Assembly (NCBI GenBank): GCA_932294295.1
Contig: OW028584.1
Location: forward strand, 30,923,231-30,987,230
Direction: 5' to 3'
DNA length: 64,000 nucleotides
Source of the DNA: Alitta virens
Lineage: Eukaryota > Annelida > Polychaeta > Phyllodocida > Nereididae
Positions within the stretch are counted from its first letter, which is position 1, and the number at the start of each line of letters is the position of its first letter. The notes below the pieces were generated by a model. The model worked only from the letters and a program-made list of their open reading frames with translations. It did not search any database and had not been told where the DNA came from. The translations under genes and the position numbers were made by a program. Shown here piece by piece: positions 23,540-31,582 of this stretch.

Positions 23540-23799
23540 AAACAAAGGTCAGTTCATGGAACTGGTCAACCAGTGTCAGGAAAATGACTGTCAATCAGAA
23601 GGTGGTAATACTAGCCAGTCAGGATCATGAACAAAAGACTGACCAATCAGAAGGCAAGAAAAGCTATCCTACCAACCTAACAGACCATGACAGAAGTGTC
23701 TTGGCCATCCAATGAAAATCGAGCGGCCTAGTCTCTCAGACAATAAAAGCAGAGGCTTGCTGATCAAGAATCATCATCACCAATTCTGAAGATCTCATC
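23540..23799 (+). promoter_or_regulatory. CCAAT-rich promoter region of the PC4-like gene
   Basis: Contains GTCAATCAGAAGG, GACCAATCAGAAGG and ATCCAATGAAAA spaced over about 130 bp, then a weak AATAAAAG TATA-like word at about 23742 and the conserved leader before the ATG at 23800. A GACCAAT word also occurs at the inner edges of both inverted repeats (19494 and 30704), suggesting shared control of element genes. Confidence 0.5.
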
Positions 23800-24216
23800 A
23801 TGACTACCACAAACCAAGACATAGTATATTTTGAAGAGATCCTAGGTAAAAGGGGCCTCAGAATGACTCTTAAGCAGTATCAAGGAAGAAAACTTCTTCA
23901 CCTCTGCTTGTATGATGAAAATGATTGCCCCACCAGAAAAGGAGTACACATGTCTGTAGAAGAGGGTAAAACTCTGCTGTACCTGATACCAGAAGTTCTC
24001 AATGCCCTTACAAATCGTCAAGAGAGAATGTTTAATATCACAGAAAGTATTCGTCTACAAACTACAAAATTCAACACTGTAGACATAAGACTGTTCTGGA
24101 AACCTTCGCCTCACCAAGACTTTGTCCCTACAAAGAAAGGTTGTCCTTTGAACAAAGCTGAATTTTTTGAACTGGTTGATATTATGCACTTGTATGGCCC
24201 TCTATATTTCAATTAA
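23800..24216 (+). CDS. PC4/SUB1-like single-stranded DNA-binding protein
   Basis: 138 aa, single exon, intact. Residues about 18-70 follow the PC4 (SUB1 C-terminal) fold pattern: a strand with RGLRMTLKQYQGRKLLHLCLY, then an acidic turn, then RKGVHMSVEEGKTLLYLIPEV. This compares with the family's order of strand, GRK..V.I..Y, then GKKGISL..EQW..L..LIP. PC4 proteins bind single-stranded DNA and modulate transcription; viral and mobile-element versions exist. The C-terminal half (FWKPSPHQDF, EFFELVDIMHLYG) is unassigned. The start is the first ATG, supported by the same start in the decayed copy at 19724. Confidence 0.72.
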   Translation: MTTTNQDIVYFEEILGKRGLRMTLKQYQGRKLLHLCLYDENDCPTRKGVHMSVEEGKTLLYLIPEVLNALTNRQERMFNITESIRLQTTKFNTVDIRLFWKPSPHQDFVPTKKGCPLNKAEFFELVDIMHLYGPLYFN

Positions 24217-24319
24217 TGTTTTTTGTAAAAAAGTACCAACAGAAAAACTTTAAAAAAATTCAAATAAAACTTTAAAAAAAACTTCAACAACTTTGTGTAA
24301 ATGTGTGTATACGTATGCT

Positions 24320-24700
24320 TTATCAGTAAAATTTTTTGATTAAAATTAAATAATAAAAAAGTATAAAATTACAAAAATTGTGTGAAATAAATAAGTTTTT
24401 TAGAAAAGATAAAAAGTTTTTAACAGTAAAATTTTTTATTAAAATTAAAATAATAATAAAAAAGTTAAAAAAATTACAAAAACGGTATGAAACAAATAAG
24501 TTTTTAAAAAAAATTTTATCAGTAAAAGTTTTTGATTAAAATTAAAATAATAAAAAAGTTGGATAAAAATTACAAAAATGGTGTGAAACAAATAAGTTTT
24601 TAAAAAAATTTTTAACAGTAAAATTTTTTGATTTAAATTAAAATAATAAAAAAGTTGGATAAAATTACAAAAACGGTGTGAAACAAATAAGTTTTATGTA
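24320..24700. repeat. Tandem array of about 100-bp A+T-rich units
   Basis: Three to four units built of AGTAAAATTTTTTGATTAAA, TAATAAAAAAGTT, AATTACAAAAA.GGTGTGAAA and CAAATAAGTTTT. Lies directly 3' of the PC4-like gene and has no coding potential. Confidence 0.75.
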
Positions 24701-24744
24701 AATAAAAGTACTTTGTGAATAAAAATTAAATCATAATTTTTGTT

Positions 24745-24820
24745 TTGGAAGCAAGATTTGAACCCGCTACCTCATACATAGTAGGCGGGTGCTCTACCAC
24801 CTGTACCAGCCCCCCCAGAT
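24745..24820 (-). repeat. tRNA-like sequence
   Basis: The minus strand reads like a tRNA: A-box-like GGTACAGGTGGTAGAGCA and B-box-like GCGGGTTCAAATCTTGC with a pairable T arm. The acceptor stem does not pair and the anticodon arm is poor. A SINE head or tRNA pseudogene is therefore more likely than a working tRNA. Confidence 0.4.
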
Positions 24821-24989
24821 GGAGGGCTAAGTATCCATACTGCTACGGTGTCGGTACGAGGTCTGATTATTCATTACTGACATATTGTTCTTTAGTTAGA
24901 ATTAGTAACTCTTGTGCTGATATTATTTATAGTTAGCTTTTACACATACAGTACCACTAGGTACTGGCATGTCAGATCAAGCACATCTT

Positions 24990-25205
24990 CTCGCGGCAAC
25001 TTCTAAGTCTATTTTTAGCTACCCTCCCCCGTCGACATTAACACTAGGGGCGTCATAGTTACGCCGTCACGCCATCTCTCTGATTTTTTGTGTACTATTT
25101 CTTCTCTCAACAACTTCTAAGTCTATTTTTAGCTACCCCCTCGCCGACGACATTAACACTAGGGGGCGTCATAGCTACGCCGTCACGCCATCTCTCTGAT
25201 TTTTG
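24990..25205. repeat. Left inner inverted repeat, tandemly doubled
   Basis: Two copies of a roughly 103-bp unit (25000-25102 and 25103-25205) with TCTATTTTTAGCTACCC, GACATTAACACTAGGGG and CGCCGTCACGCCATCTCTCT. The first copy is the reverse complement of 26965-27035 over about 65 bp. Confidence 0.8.
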
Positions 25206-25463
25206 TGTACTATTCTAGCTCTAATATATATTCATAACTAAATCACCAATCTTCTATCTGGTCTGTAGTCTTGTGCGTTTTCGCACGACTGCCACGCCGT
25301 CATCAAGTGTTCGAATCTCGCTGCTACTTTTTCATTTCTTAAAGAACAGTTTTTTCATGTGCCGAATACATGTGTTTACAAGGCACGGTATTTTTGAGGA
25401 GGGGTTTTTTTATTTATTTTTTGTTTCTTTTTATCAAAGTTTTTTCATCTTTTTTATTATTTA

Positions 25464-26090
25464 TTACTCAGTCAGATCAATGGTAGAGATTTCCTCCATT
25501 GGCCGGGGAGTTGGGGGCCTTGTTGAGGGGGGTGTAAGGGGGGTGATGGGGGTCGTATTTCTTGCCCCCTGGGCTATTGGTATATTGAGGAAATCTGCAA
25601 AGGGTACTAGGACCTGGTTCATGAGTCGTCGCCGGTCATCTTTTTCCCTCAGCTGGCTCTTTTTGAGTTCTGATCGTACTTTCAGTAGTAGCCTTGTCTG
25701 GTCGTCAATCATCTTTTTGTAAGACGATATCTTTGATTCCTGAGTTTTTATGGTGCGGTTCAATGACTGTGCTTTTTCTTCGTAGGCAAACCTCAAAAAT
25801 CTTGATGTTTTAAGCAGCTGAAAAGTATCAACAAAGTCTCTGATATCAATCTGTGTAAGTTTGCTATCAATGACTGACCCATAATGACCTCTACAGAAAG
25901 GACATGTTAATTCTGGATCAATTTTCTCTGCAAGATCATGAGCAGGCCCCTTCTGATAGTCTACTGTAGCTGTTTGTATGGCAAGTGTCTGAAGACATTT
26001 CTTGCATATCTTCATCTCAGCAGTAGTAGTGTAGCAGCATTGAAGCTGGTAAGATGCCTCATTCTCTGTGCAGATAATGCAAACAGCCAT
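25464..26090 (-). CDS. RING-like zinc-finger protein 1 of the 12.9-kb element
   Basis: 208 aa, single exon. Cys pairs are CIIC at residues 4-7, CC near 18-19, KICKKC near 28-33 and CPFC near 63-66, spaced like a RING or RING-like zinc site. His ligands are unclear. Residues about 100-165 are charged and heptad-like (coiled coil). The tail is Pro/Thr-rich and ends acidic. RING proteins act mostly as E3 ubiquitin ligases, and large DNA viruses often carry them. The 152-aa protein at 30161-30619 shares the Cys spacing and a related C-terminal helix (RRRLMNQVL.P versus RQYLVNSIFRP). Start choice: MAVC aligns with the MALNPTC start of that paralogue. Confidence 0.72.
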   Translation of the reverse strand: MAVCIICTENEASYQLQCCYTTTAEMKICKKCLQTLAIQTATVDYQKGPAHDLAEKIDPELTCPFCRGHYGSVIDSKLTQIDIRDFVDTFQLLKTSRFLRFAYEEKAQSLNRTIKTQESKISSYKKMIDDQTRLLLKVRSELKKSQLREKDDRRRLMNQVLVPFADFLNIPIAQGARNTTPITPLTPPSTRPPTPRPMEEISTIDLTE

Positions 26091-26363
26091 ATTGATACTT
26101 GGTGTCTAGTGATCTTTGCATGAATGATCAGGCCAGCCAAAATCCTTTCCAGCTGCAGGTGATGCATAGTCTCTCAACCATGAAAATACTGACCATACAT
26201 AGAGCATCACATGTAGGTGTGAATACACCCTCCTAACCCCCCTTGTAGCAGAGTATCCTATCTTTAAACCAATCACTGTTCCCTGTAGATAATCCTTAAG
26301 CAAAATAACCAGACTGGTTAAAATGCATAACACTGTTACTCTGAATTATTCAAAGAAGTAAAA

Positions 26364-26690
26364 ATGTCTTACTACTTTAATGATCAGACGTTTCGCCATG
26401 CTCTGAAGCATTTCAAGGGGGCTGAAGTTGTTGGACCAAAATCCAGTCAGTTTTTCAAGGCCTATAGTAAGAAGGAACTGGAGGATCTTGTTAACATGGC
26501 TATGATGGGGGCAAGAGTACTGAAAAGTGAGGAGAAGCGGAAACAAGTATGGATGACAAGGCTGCCTAACCCTGTTGGATGGAGTGAAACACCTGGTCAA
26601 GTTACAGATCATCTCAGGATATGTTTGAAAAATCGTCTCGTAATCAGTTGCTATCCTTGTTATCCTTATATTGGTAACAGACTGCAGTAG
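26364..26690 (+). CDS. Unrecognised element ORF (SYYFNDQTF protein)
   Basis: 108 codons from an ATG. Homology with the inverted fragment at 22690-22844 covers the middle (EDLVNMAMMGARVLKSEEKR to HLRICL), so about the first 88 residues are probably real and the last 20 run past the conserved part. It is hydrophilic with one central helix and no motif I know. The conservation of protein between two copies in non-coding surroundings argues that it was coding. Confidence 0.5.
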   Translation: MSYYFNDQTFRHALKHFKGAEVVGPKSSQFFKAYSKKELEDLVNMAMMGARVLKSEEKRKQVWMTRLPNPVGWSETPGQVTDHLRICLKNRLVISCYPCYPYIGNRLQ

Positions 26691-26879
26691 TCAAAATCCA
26701 ATAACAATTTGGCCTTTTTCAAGGCCACCATATCCTCCAAAGAGAGCAGACCTTGTACACATATTGTATTGACAAAAAAGACCCTCCCCCCTCTCCAAAA
26801 CAGTGTGTCACTACCTCCTACTGTGGTAATGAAAAACCATAATATACACCCAATTTACATTAAAACAAAAATGAGTGCG

Positions 26880-26950
26880 ATGAAATATAGTTTCGAACCC
26901 GGGTCTTTAAATTACAGTATAGATAATTGCTAGTCTCATTGATGGATGTG
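26880..26950 (-). repeat. Second tRNA-like sequence
   Basis: The minus strand has a B-box-like CCCGGGTTCGAAACT and an upstream GACTAGCAATTATC that could serve as a weak A box. It lies just inside the right inner inverted repeat, in the same orientation as the tRNA-like block at 24745-24820. Confidence 0.3.
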
Positions 26951-26964
26951 GGGGCTGTACACGC

Positions 26965-27035
26965 AGACGCCCTCTAGCGTTAATGTCGACGGGGGAGGGT
27001 AGCTAAAAATAGCTTTAAAAAATTTACCGCGAGGC
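26965..27035. repeat. Right inner inverted repeat
   Basis: Reverse complement of 24993-25060: CTAG.GTTAATGTCGACGGGGGAGGGTAGC followed by TAAAAATAG and, after a gap, CCGCGAG. Together the two arms bracket the RING-1 gene and the 26364 ORF. Confidence 0.8.
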
Positions 27036-27959
27036 GGCGTGTAGTCTTACCACTTTTTAACTTGTGCATGTTAATATAGCCTCTGCAATATTGGTTGATT
27101 TAAGTAAAACACTGGTAAAAATAGACTTAATAACTTTAATAAGACCAAAAAGGACATCCAGTAGGTTTTTTAGATTGCTAAGAAAAAGCCATTTAGCATG
27201 TAGACTGAAATTATCTCCTAATATTAAAAAGACGGTTATTGGTTGTTATTGACTGTTTTTAGGTCAGTTATTCATGCATTATTTACAACTAACTTAGTTC
27301 TATATAGCTGATGCACAAACATGACAGAAACATGGCCAGCCCCTCTCCCCCTCCCCCAAGACTTCTTTTAGGACTAATCACATGAAAAAACAATTTAGAC
27401 TTGAGGATTAATTTCTGTGAGGGCGGGGATGTGTTCTTTTCTTATTGACCTGCCAATTAGGAAACCCTCTTAACCATTTCACATCGTTTTAGTTATTTAT
27501 CTTATGATCAGATTTGTGTACATCTTTTCAAGTAGAAAAAATGTATTTTCTGGGGTTAATAGTTATTAGTAAAAAGTGCTAGTCTTTTTACACCATAAGC
27601 CGTGTTTAACTAAATTAACTTAATACAATTCTTTTAACCCCCTTAGTCGGTTATTGCTTGATGTGTGGGGGGAGTGGGGTAAACCCTCATTTGGTATTAT
27701 CAAGGTTTCTTAGGCTAAGCGTTGCCATTGACATACCAGAAATGTTGGTATAGCAGCATATACCAATGTCTAAATACACTGAATGATTGTAAAGAAACAG
27801 TCGAACAAGCGACATTGCATCATTTGACATTAATATACCACTAAAATAGTATTTATACTGTGCAATGACATAGTAAATCATTATTCCTGCTGATTTTACA
27901 ACGTCTACATCTACGATTTTCGCTAATTCTTTTTCATCACGACTATTTGATTTTTCGCA
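27036..27959. other. Spacer in the 12.9-kb element, no gene supported
   Basis: A 62-aa ORF at 27064-27252 has a basic, helix-like composition but no parallel elsewhere, and I do not call it a gene. The rest is A+T-rich with isolated G or C runs. The promoter of the membrane-protein gene must lie in the last 150 bases, with no clear TATA. Confidence 0.4.
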
Positions 27960-29763
27960 ATGGCCATGTCATCATTGATGAGATTGTTTGTACTGTCTGT
28001 AGTACTTGGTTGTCAGAACGAGGAGAATGGTGTCTTGATCTGTGATGATTCGGATGTAGCAGATTTAAGATACATCTCTCTGGATGATGTTCAAGAAATC
28101 CGGTGAGTAAAGTTATTCATAATACCTATATATATTAAACCTTTTATTTTGACTGTTTCAACCTTTTGAATATATATATATATATATATATGTATATACA
28201 CTCGTACTAAAAAAGTCACTCGTTGATAGCTTGTTACCTACTATTAGAATAAGTTTAATTGAGTGTTCTGATTGTTTTATATAATTTAATTAAAACATTG
28301 ATACCGCTATTTTACACTAGGCGGCGGGTTTATCAGCCGCCTGGCGTGGATTATGTGTACTACACATTTGTTCTAAAAATAGTATTTGGTTGAACATGTA
28401 TATACTTTTCAAGATGATCAGATAGTAGTTAACCTATTGTGCGCCCTTTAGTATTATTAATTAGCCAGTTCTTTTGTTATCAGGCGATTCATTCATAAAT
28501 AGCTCCTTATGAGTGTCAATGAGTATAACATTAAGGATGAAAATTTAAAAAAAAATTCTTTTTTAATAAATGCTTCTTGGTCATAGGTTCTATACACGCT
28601 CAGAAGACGAGGTCATGGAGCAGTTGAAAGGCCGTGATGCTAGTGTCAAGGTTATCTTCAGGTCTGGAAGGGTAGTCATTTTTGGATCCGGGATGACAAC
28701 TGCTGATACAGACTTTGTGTCTACGAGACCTGAACTGACAACTTTAACCCCTGACTGGACAACAACCATGGTGATGGGAAGAACTTCAAGTTTCTTGAAG
28801 ATTGTCATGCCTTTGACGATTTGTTCAACACTGGTCATGATGGTCGCGATTGTCTTGTGCATAAAGGGTGAGCCATAATAATTTTTACATATTTACGACT
28901 TCAAGTAATCATAACTTTAAGATAATGTATTTAAATTAAGCCTACAATTTCAAAACCGCCAGATAATGTGCATACCATTTACTATTTTTTTTAGAGTAAA
29001 ATTACAAAATTTTAGCCGAGTTTTGTTTTCATTTCAGTTGTCTTGAGACGTGCGAGGAGGGCTGAACTGGTTCAGAGAGCTGCTGAGCCGTTCGCTGATA
29101 TTGAGATGCTGGAGGATGCTGATGATGATGAGAGGTTCCTCCGTCTTAATGACATGGACATCTTGGGAGGACGACCTGCGCCTGCCATACCTCTCATGGA
29201 TGAATCAGATGATGAAGGTAACGATTGATTGAGAGTTTGTAATTAACATATATAATATCTATATACAGTATGACAAACTACGGTTTAACTCTACAATACG
29301 CTATAGCATTAAAGCCGTGATACTAGAAATTTACACAAGGGGTCGCTTTAATCACCTTGTGACCCCTGGTGTTAAATATGTAACTCTAAAAACATCAAGA
29401 GATATCTCTTTAGTCAAAGAAATATACCTTCTTAGGAGGGGCTAAGTACATTACCACATAGTTAATTTAGATAGACTAGTATGGTATATATCAGAAAAAT
29501 GTCATATTTATTTTTACAGTTCTGTTCAATGCAGTGGCAGGCTTTGAGGACTTGTCTGATGCGAGTAGCCATGCTAGCAGTGATGGTGCGTATAACCTTT
29601 CCTGCATTTCTTTGTATTTGTTAAATATCTTAAATTAATTTATTTTTAAAATAGTTGTCAAAATATATTTTTAGGTCCCCCTCTCTTTGTTCCAGAGCCT
29701 AGAAGTAGGTCACAACGGAAAGCTGCCCAAGTTGCTAGGGAGAAGATAAGACAGTATTACTGA
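27960..29763 (+). CDS. Five-exon type I membrane protein of the 12.9-kb element
   Basis: Exons 27960-28102, 28587-28867, 29038-29217, 29520-29585 and 29675-29763. All junctions are GT-AG and phases agree, giving 252 aa. The start (MAMSSLMRLFVLSVVLGC) is a signal-peptide-like segment. An extracellular part of about 100 residues follows (FYTRSEDEVMEQLKGRD, Thr-rich TTLTPDWTTTM). Then comes a strong membrane helix near 120-140 (IVMPLTICSTLVMMVAIVLC) with a stop-transfer LRRARRAE just after. The roughly 100-residue cytoplasmic tail is acidic (MLEDADDDERF) and ends basic. No family is recognised. Its layout would fit a virion or cell-surface glycoprotein, which is inference. Every exon is free of stops. 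Confidence 0.78.
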
Positions 29764-29924
29764 CAATGGTTAGTATTTTAATCATTTATATCGTAAAGAT
29801 TTGTATTACTCGGTTAATAACAACATCTATCAATATACTAATATAAAAAACATTTATTCTATTTCAGATGAGGACTGTCTCCAATTTTTATATTTGCTTT
29901 TTTTTTTCAATTTGGTAATTTTAT

Positions 29925-30115
29925 TTTTCTTAATAATAAACTTTTGACTGTATTTAGACTGTACTTTTTTATTTTGTAATTTTGTAATTTATTTTTTTCT
30001 TAATAATAAACTTTTGACTGTATTTACGCTGTACTTTTTTATTTTGTAATTTTGTAATTTTATTTTTTTCTTAATAATAAACTTTTGACTGTATTAAAGT
30101 TGTACTTTTTTATAT
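29925..30115. repeat. Three tandem 75-bp units with poly(A) signals
   Basis: Three near-identical units of TTCTTAATAATAAACTTTTG followed by ACTGTATTTA, TGTACTTTTTTATTTTGTAA. Each holds an AATAAA, and they fall between the convergent membrane-protein and RING-2 genes, so they may serve as the polyadenylation region. Confidence 0.8.
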
Positions 30116-30160
30116 GAACCAAAACAACTTCATGGGTATAGGAGAAGTTTTATTAAAATC

Positions 30161-30619
30161 TCATTTTCCTTGCATAAACATGGTTAACAAGGGCCTAAAA
30201 ATACTATTTACAAGGTATTGTCTTTGTCTATCGTGCTCCTGTTCTATCTTGTGAACTTCTTCATCCAGTGCAAACTTTGCAATTCTTGCAATTGTTGTGG
30301 TCAGGGGGATATCTACGAACTTTGCGAGTGTATATTTTTTAAAAGTCTGTCTGTATCTGAAGGTCCTATCCCAGTGTACAGCAACTCTGATTCGTCGTTT
30401 TGTTCTGAGTATGTCGAATTGTGTTGACCTGCAGAACATGCAATGTACCTGCTCCTCTACGTTTTCATATTGTAAAAAAACTGCATGAGTAATTTGCCTG
30501 GTAATACATGTTTTGATACAGTCGTAACATGTAAGTTTGAATGTTTTTGTGTAGCAGCATGAGTATGCAAACTTTGGAGAAGAGGCATGACAAAGTTTAC
30601 ATGTTGGGTTGAGGGCCAT
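30161..30619 (-). CDS. RING-like zinc-finger protein 2 of the 12.9-kb element
   Basis: 152 aa from the second Met of a 161-codon frame; that Met aligns with the start of the paralogue at 25464-26090. Cys pattern: CKLC, then CC about 11 residues on, CYDC, and CMFC, the same as in RING protein 1. The middle is basic (KRRIRVAVHWDRTFRYRQTF), and the end has a helix RQYLVNSIFRPLLTMF like RING 1's. It has no Pro-rich tail. A TATA-like GGTATATAAC lies about 60 bases upstream (30673-30682 on the plus strand), at the inner edge of the right inverted repeat. Function as an E3 ligase is inferred from the fold only. Confidence 0.7.
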   Translation of the reverse strand: MALNPTCKLCHASSPKFAYSCCYTKTFKLTCYDCIKTCITRQITHAVFLQYENVEEQVHCMFCRSTQFDILRTKRRIRVAVHWDRTFRYRQTFKKYTLAKFVDIPLTTTIARIAKFALDEEVHKIEQEHDRQRQYLVNSIFRPLLTMFMQGK

Positions 30620-30689
30620 GTTGATGAGAACTAGTAGACTGATCATTTTTAGACTTACTTTTCACCTGACTGTTATATACCTGGTGGTC

Positions 30690-31576
30690 AGCTTTCTTAC
30701 TACCTTGATTGGTCAGATTTTACTATCCATTGATTAGATGAAGTTTATAATCTCAATAAAGACTTAATGGAATTTTTACCCAGCGGATTAAAGTATTAAT
30801 GGAATTTTTACACAACGGATTAAAAACTTAATTTGTTTATTTTACACAGCCTGGATTAAAGAATTAATTTGCATTTGTTTATTTTACACAGACTGGATTA
30901 AAGAATTAATTTGTATTTGTTTATTTTACACAGACTTGATTAAAGAATTAATTTGTATTTGTTTATTTTACACAGACTGGATTAAAGAATTAATTTGTTT
31001 ATTTACACACTGGATTAAATTTGTGATAGGCCTGTCTCATTAGTATTCATAGGAGCATAGAGGGGGTGGGCCTGCCTCATTAGTATTCATAGAGGGGGGT
31101 GGGCCTGCCTCATTAGTATGCATAGAGGGGGGGTGGGGCTGCCTCATTAGTATGCATAGAGGGGGGTGGGCGTACCTCATTAGTATTCATAGGGGGGTGG
31201 GCGTACCTCATTAGTATTCATAGGGGGGGTCGGTCTACCTCATTAGTATGCAAAAGGGGCGTAGCCTAGCTCATTAGTATTCATAGGGGGGGGGGGGTCG
31301 GTCTACCTCATTAGTATGCAAAAGGGGCGTGGCCTAGCTCATTAGTATTCATAGGGGGGTCGGCGTACCTCATTAGTATGCAAAAGGGGCGTGGCCTAGC
31401 TCATTAGTATTCATAGGGGGGTCGGCGTACCTCATTAGTATGCAAAAGGGGCGTGGCCTAGCTCATTAGTATGCAAAAGGGGCGTGGCCTAAGCCAAAAG
31501 GGGGCGTGGCCTAAGCCAATATGGGGCGTGGCCTGAGTCATAAATAGAAGGGGTCTATGCAGTAGCACATAGTAGT
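30690..31576 (-). repeat. Right terminal inverted repeat
   Basis: Mirror of 18681-19520. The inner part GGTCAGATTTTACTATCCAT is at 30709, then units of GGATTAAAGAATTAATTTGT with TTTATTTTACACAG (30775-31020), then the minisatellite array, then the 35-bp tip. Unit numbers differ from the left side. Confidence 0.85.
31020..31535 (-). repeat. Minisatellite array in the right inverted repeat
   Basis: About 14 units built on CTCATTAGTAT, with outer units ending GCAAAAGGGGCGTGGCC and inner ones TCATAGGGGGGTGGGC. The outer/inner order of unit types mirrors the left array, so the order of variants is part of the inverted repeat. Confidence 0.85.
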
Positions 31577-31582
31577 CCTATC

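Larger units (their letters stand above)
18681..31576. mobile_element. 12.9-kb DNA element with long inverted repeats and virus-like genes
   Basis: Ends are exact inverted repeats (ACTACTATGTGCTACTGCAT ... ATGCAGTAGCACATAGTAGT). The 6-mer CCTATC abuts both ends (18675-18680 and 31577-31582). The inverted repeats are about 840 bp (18681-19520) and 890 bp (30690-31576) and hold minisatellite arrays. Genes inside are a decayed and an intact PC4-like gene, two RING-like genes, a five-exon membrane-protein gene and fragments of two unknown ORFs. A 6-bp duplication fits Polinton/Maverick integration and a few other families. No transposase, integrase or polymerase was found, so this copy needs help in trans. 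The empty-site integrase frame is intact, which points to a recent insertion. Confidence 0.9.

Noticed and set aside
24745..24820. Functional tRNA gene
   Set aside because: The T arm pairs, but the acceptor stem and anticodon arm do not; kept only as tRNA-like.
18681..31576. Ordinary full-length Polinton
   Set aside because: No PolB, retroviral-type integrase, packaging ATPase, protease or capsid gene is seen inside, and the ends do not begin with the usual AG. Only the 6-bp duplication fits.
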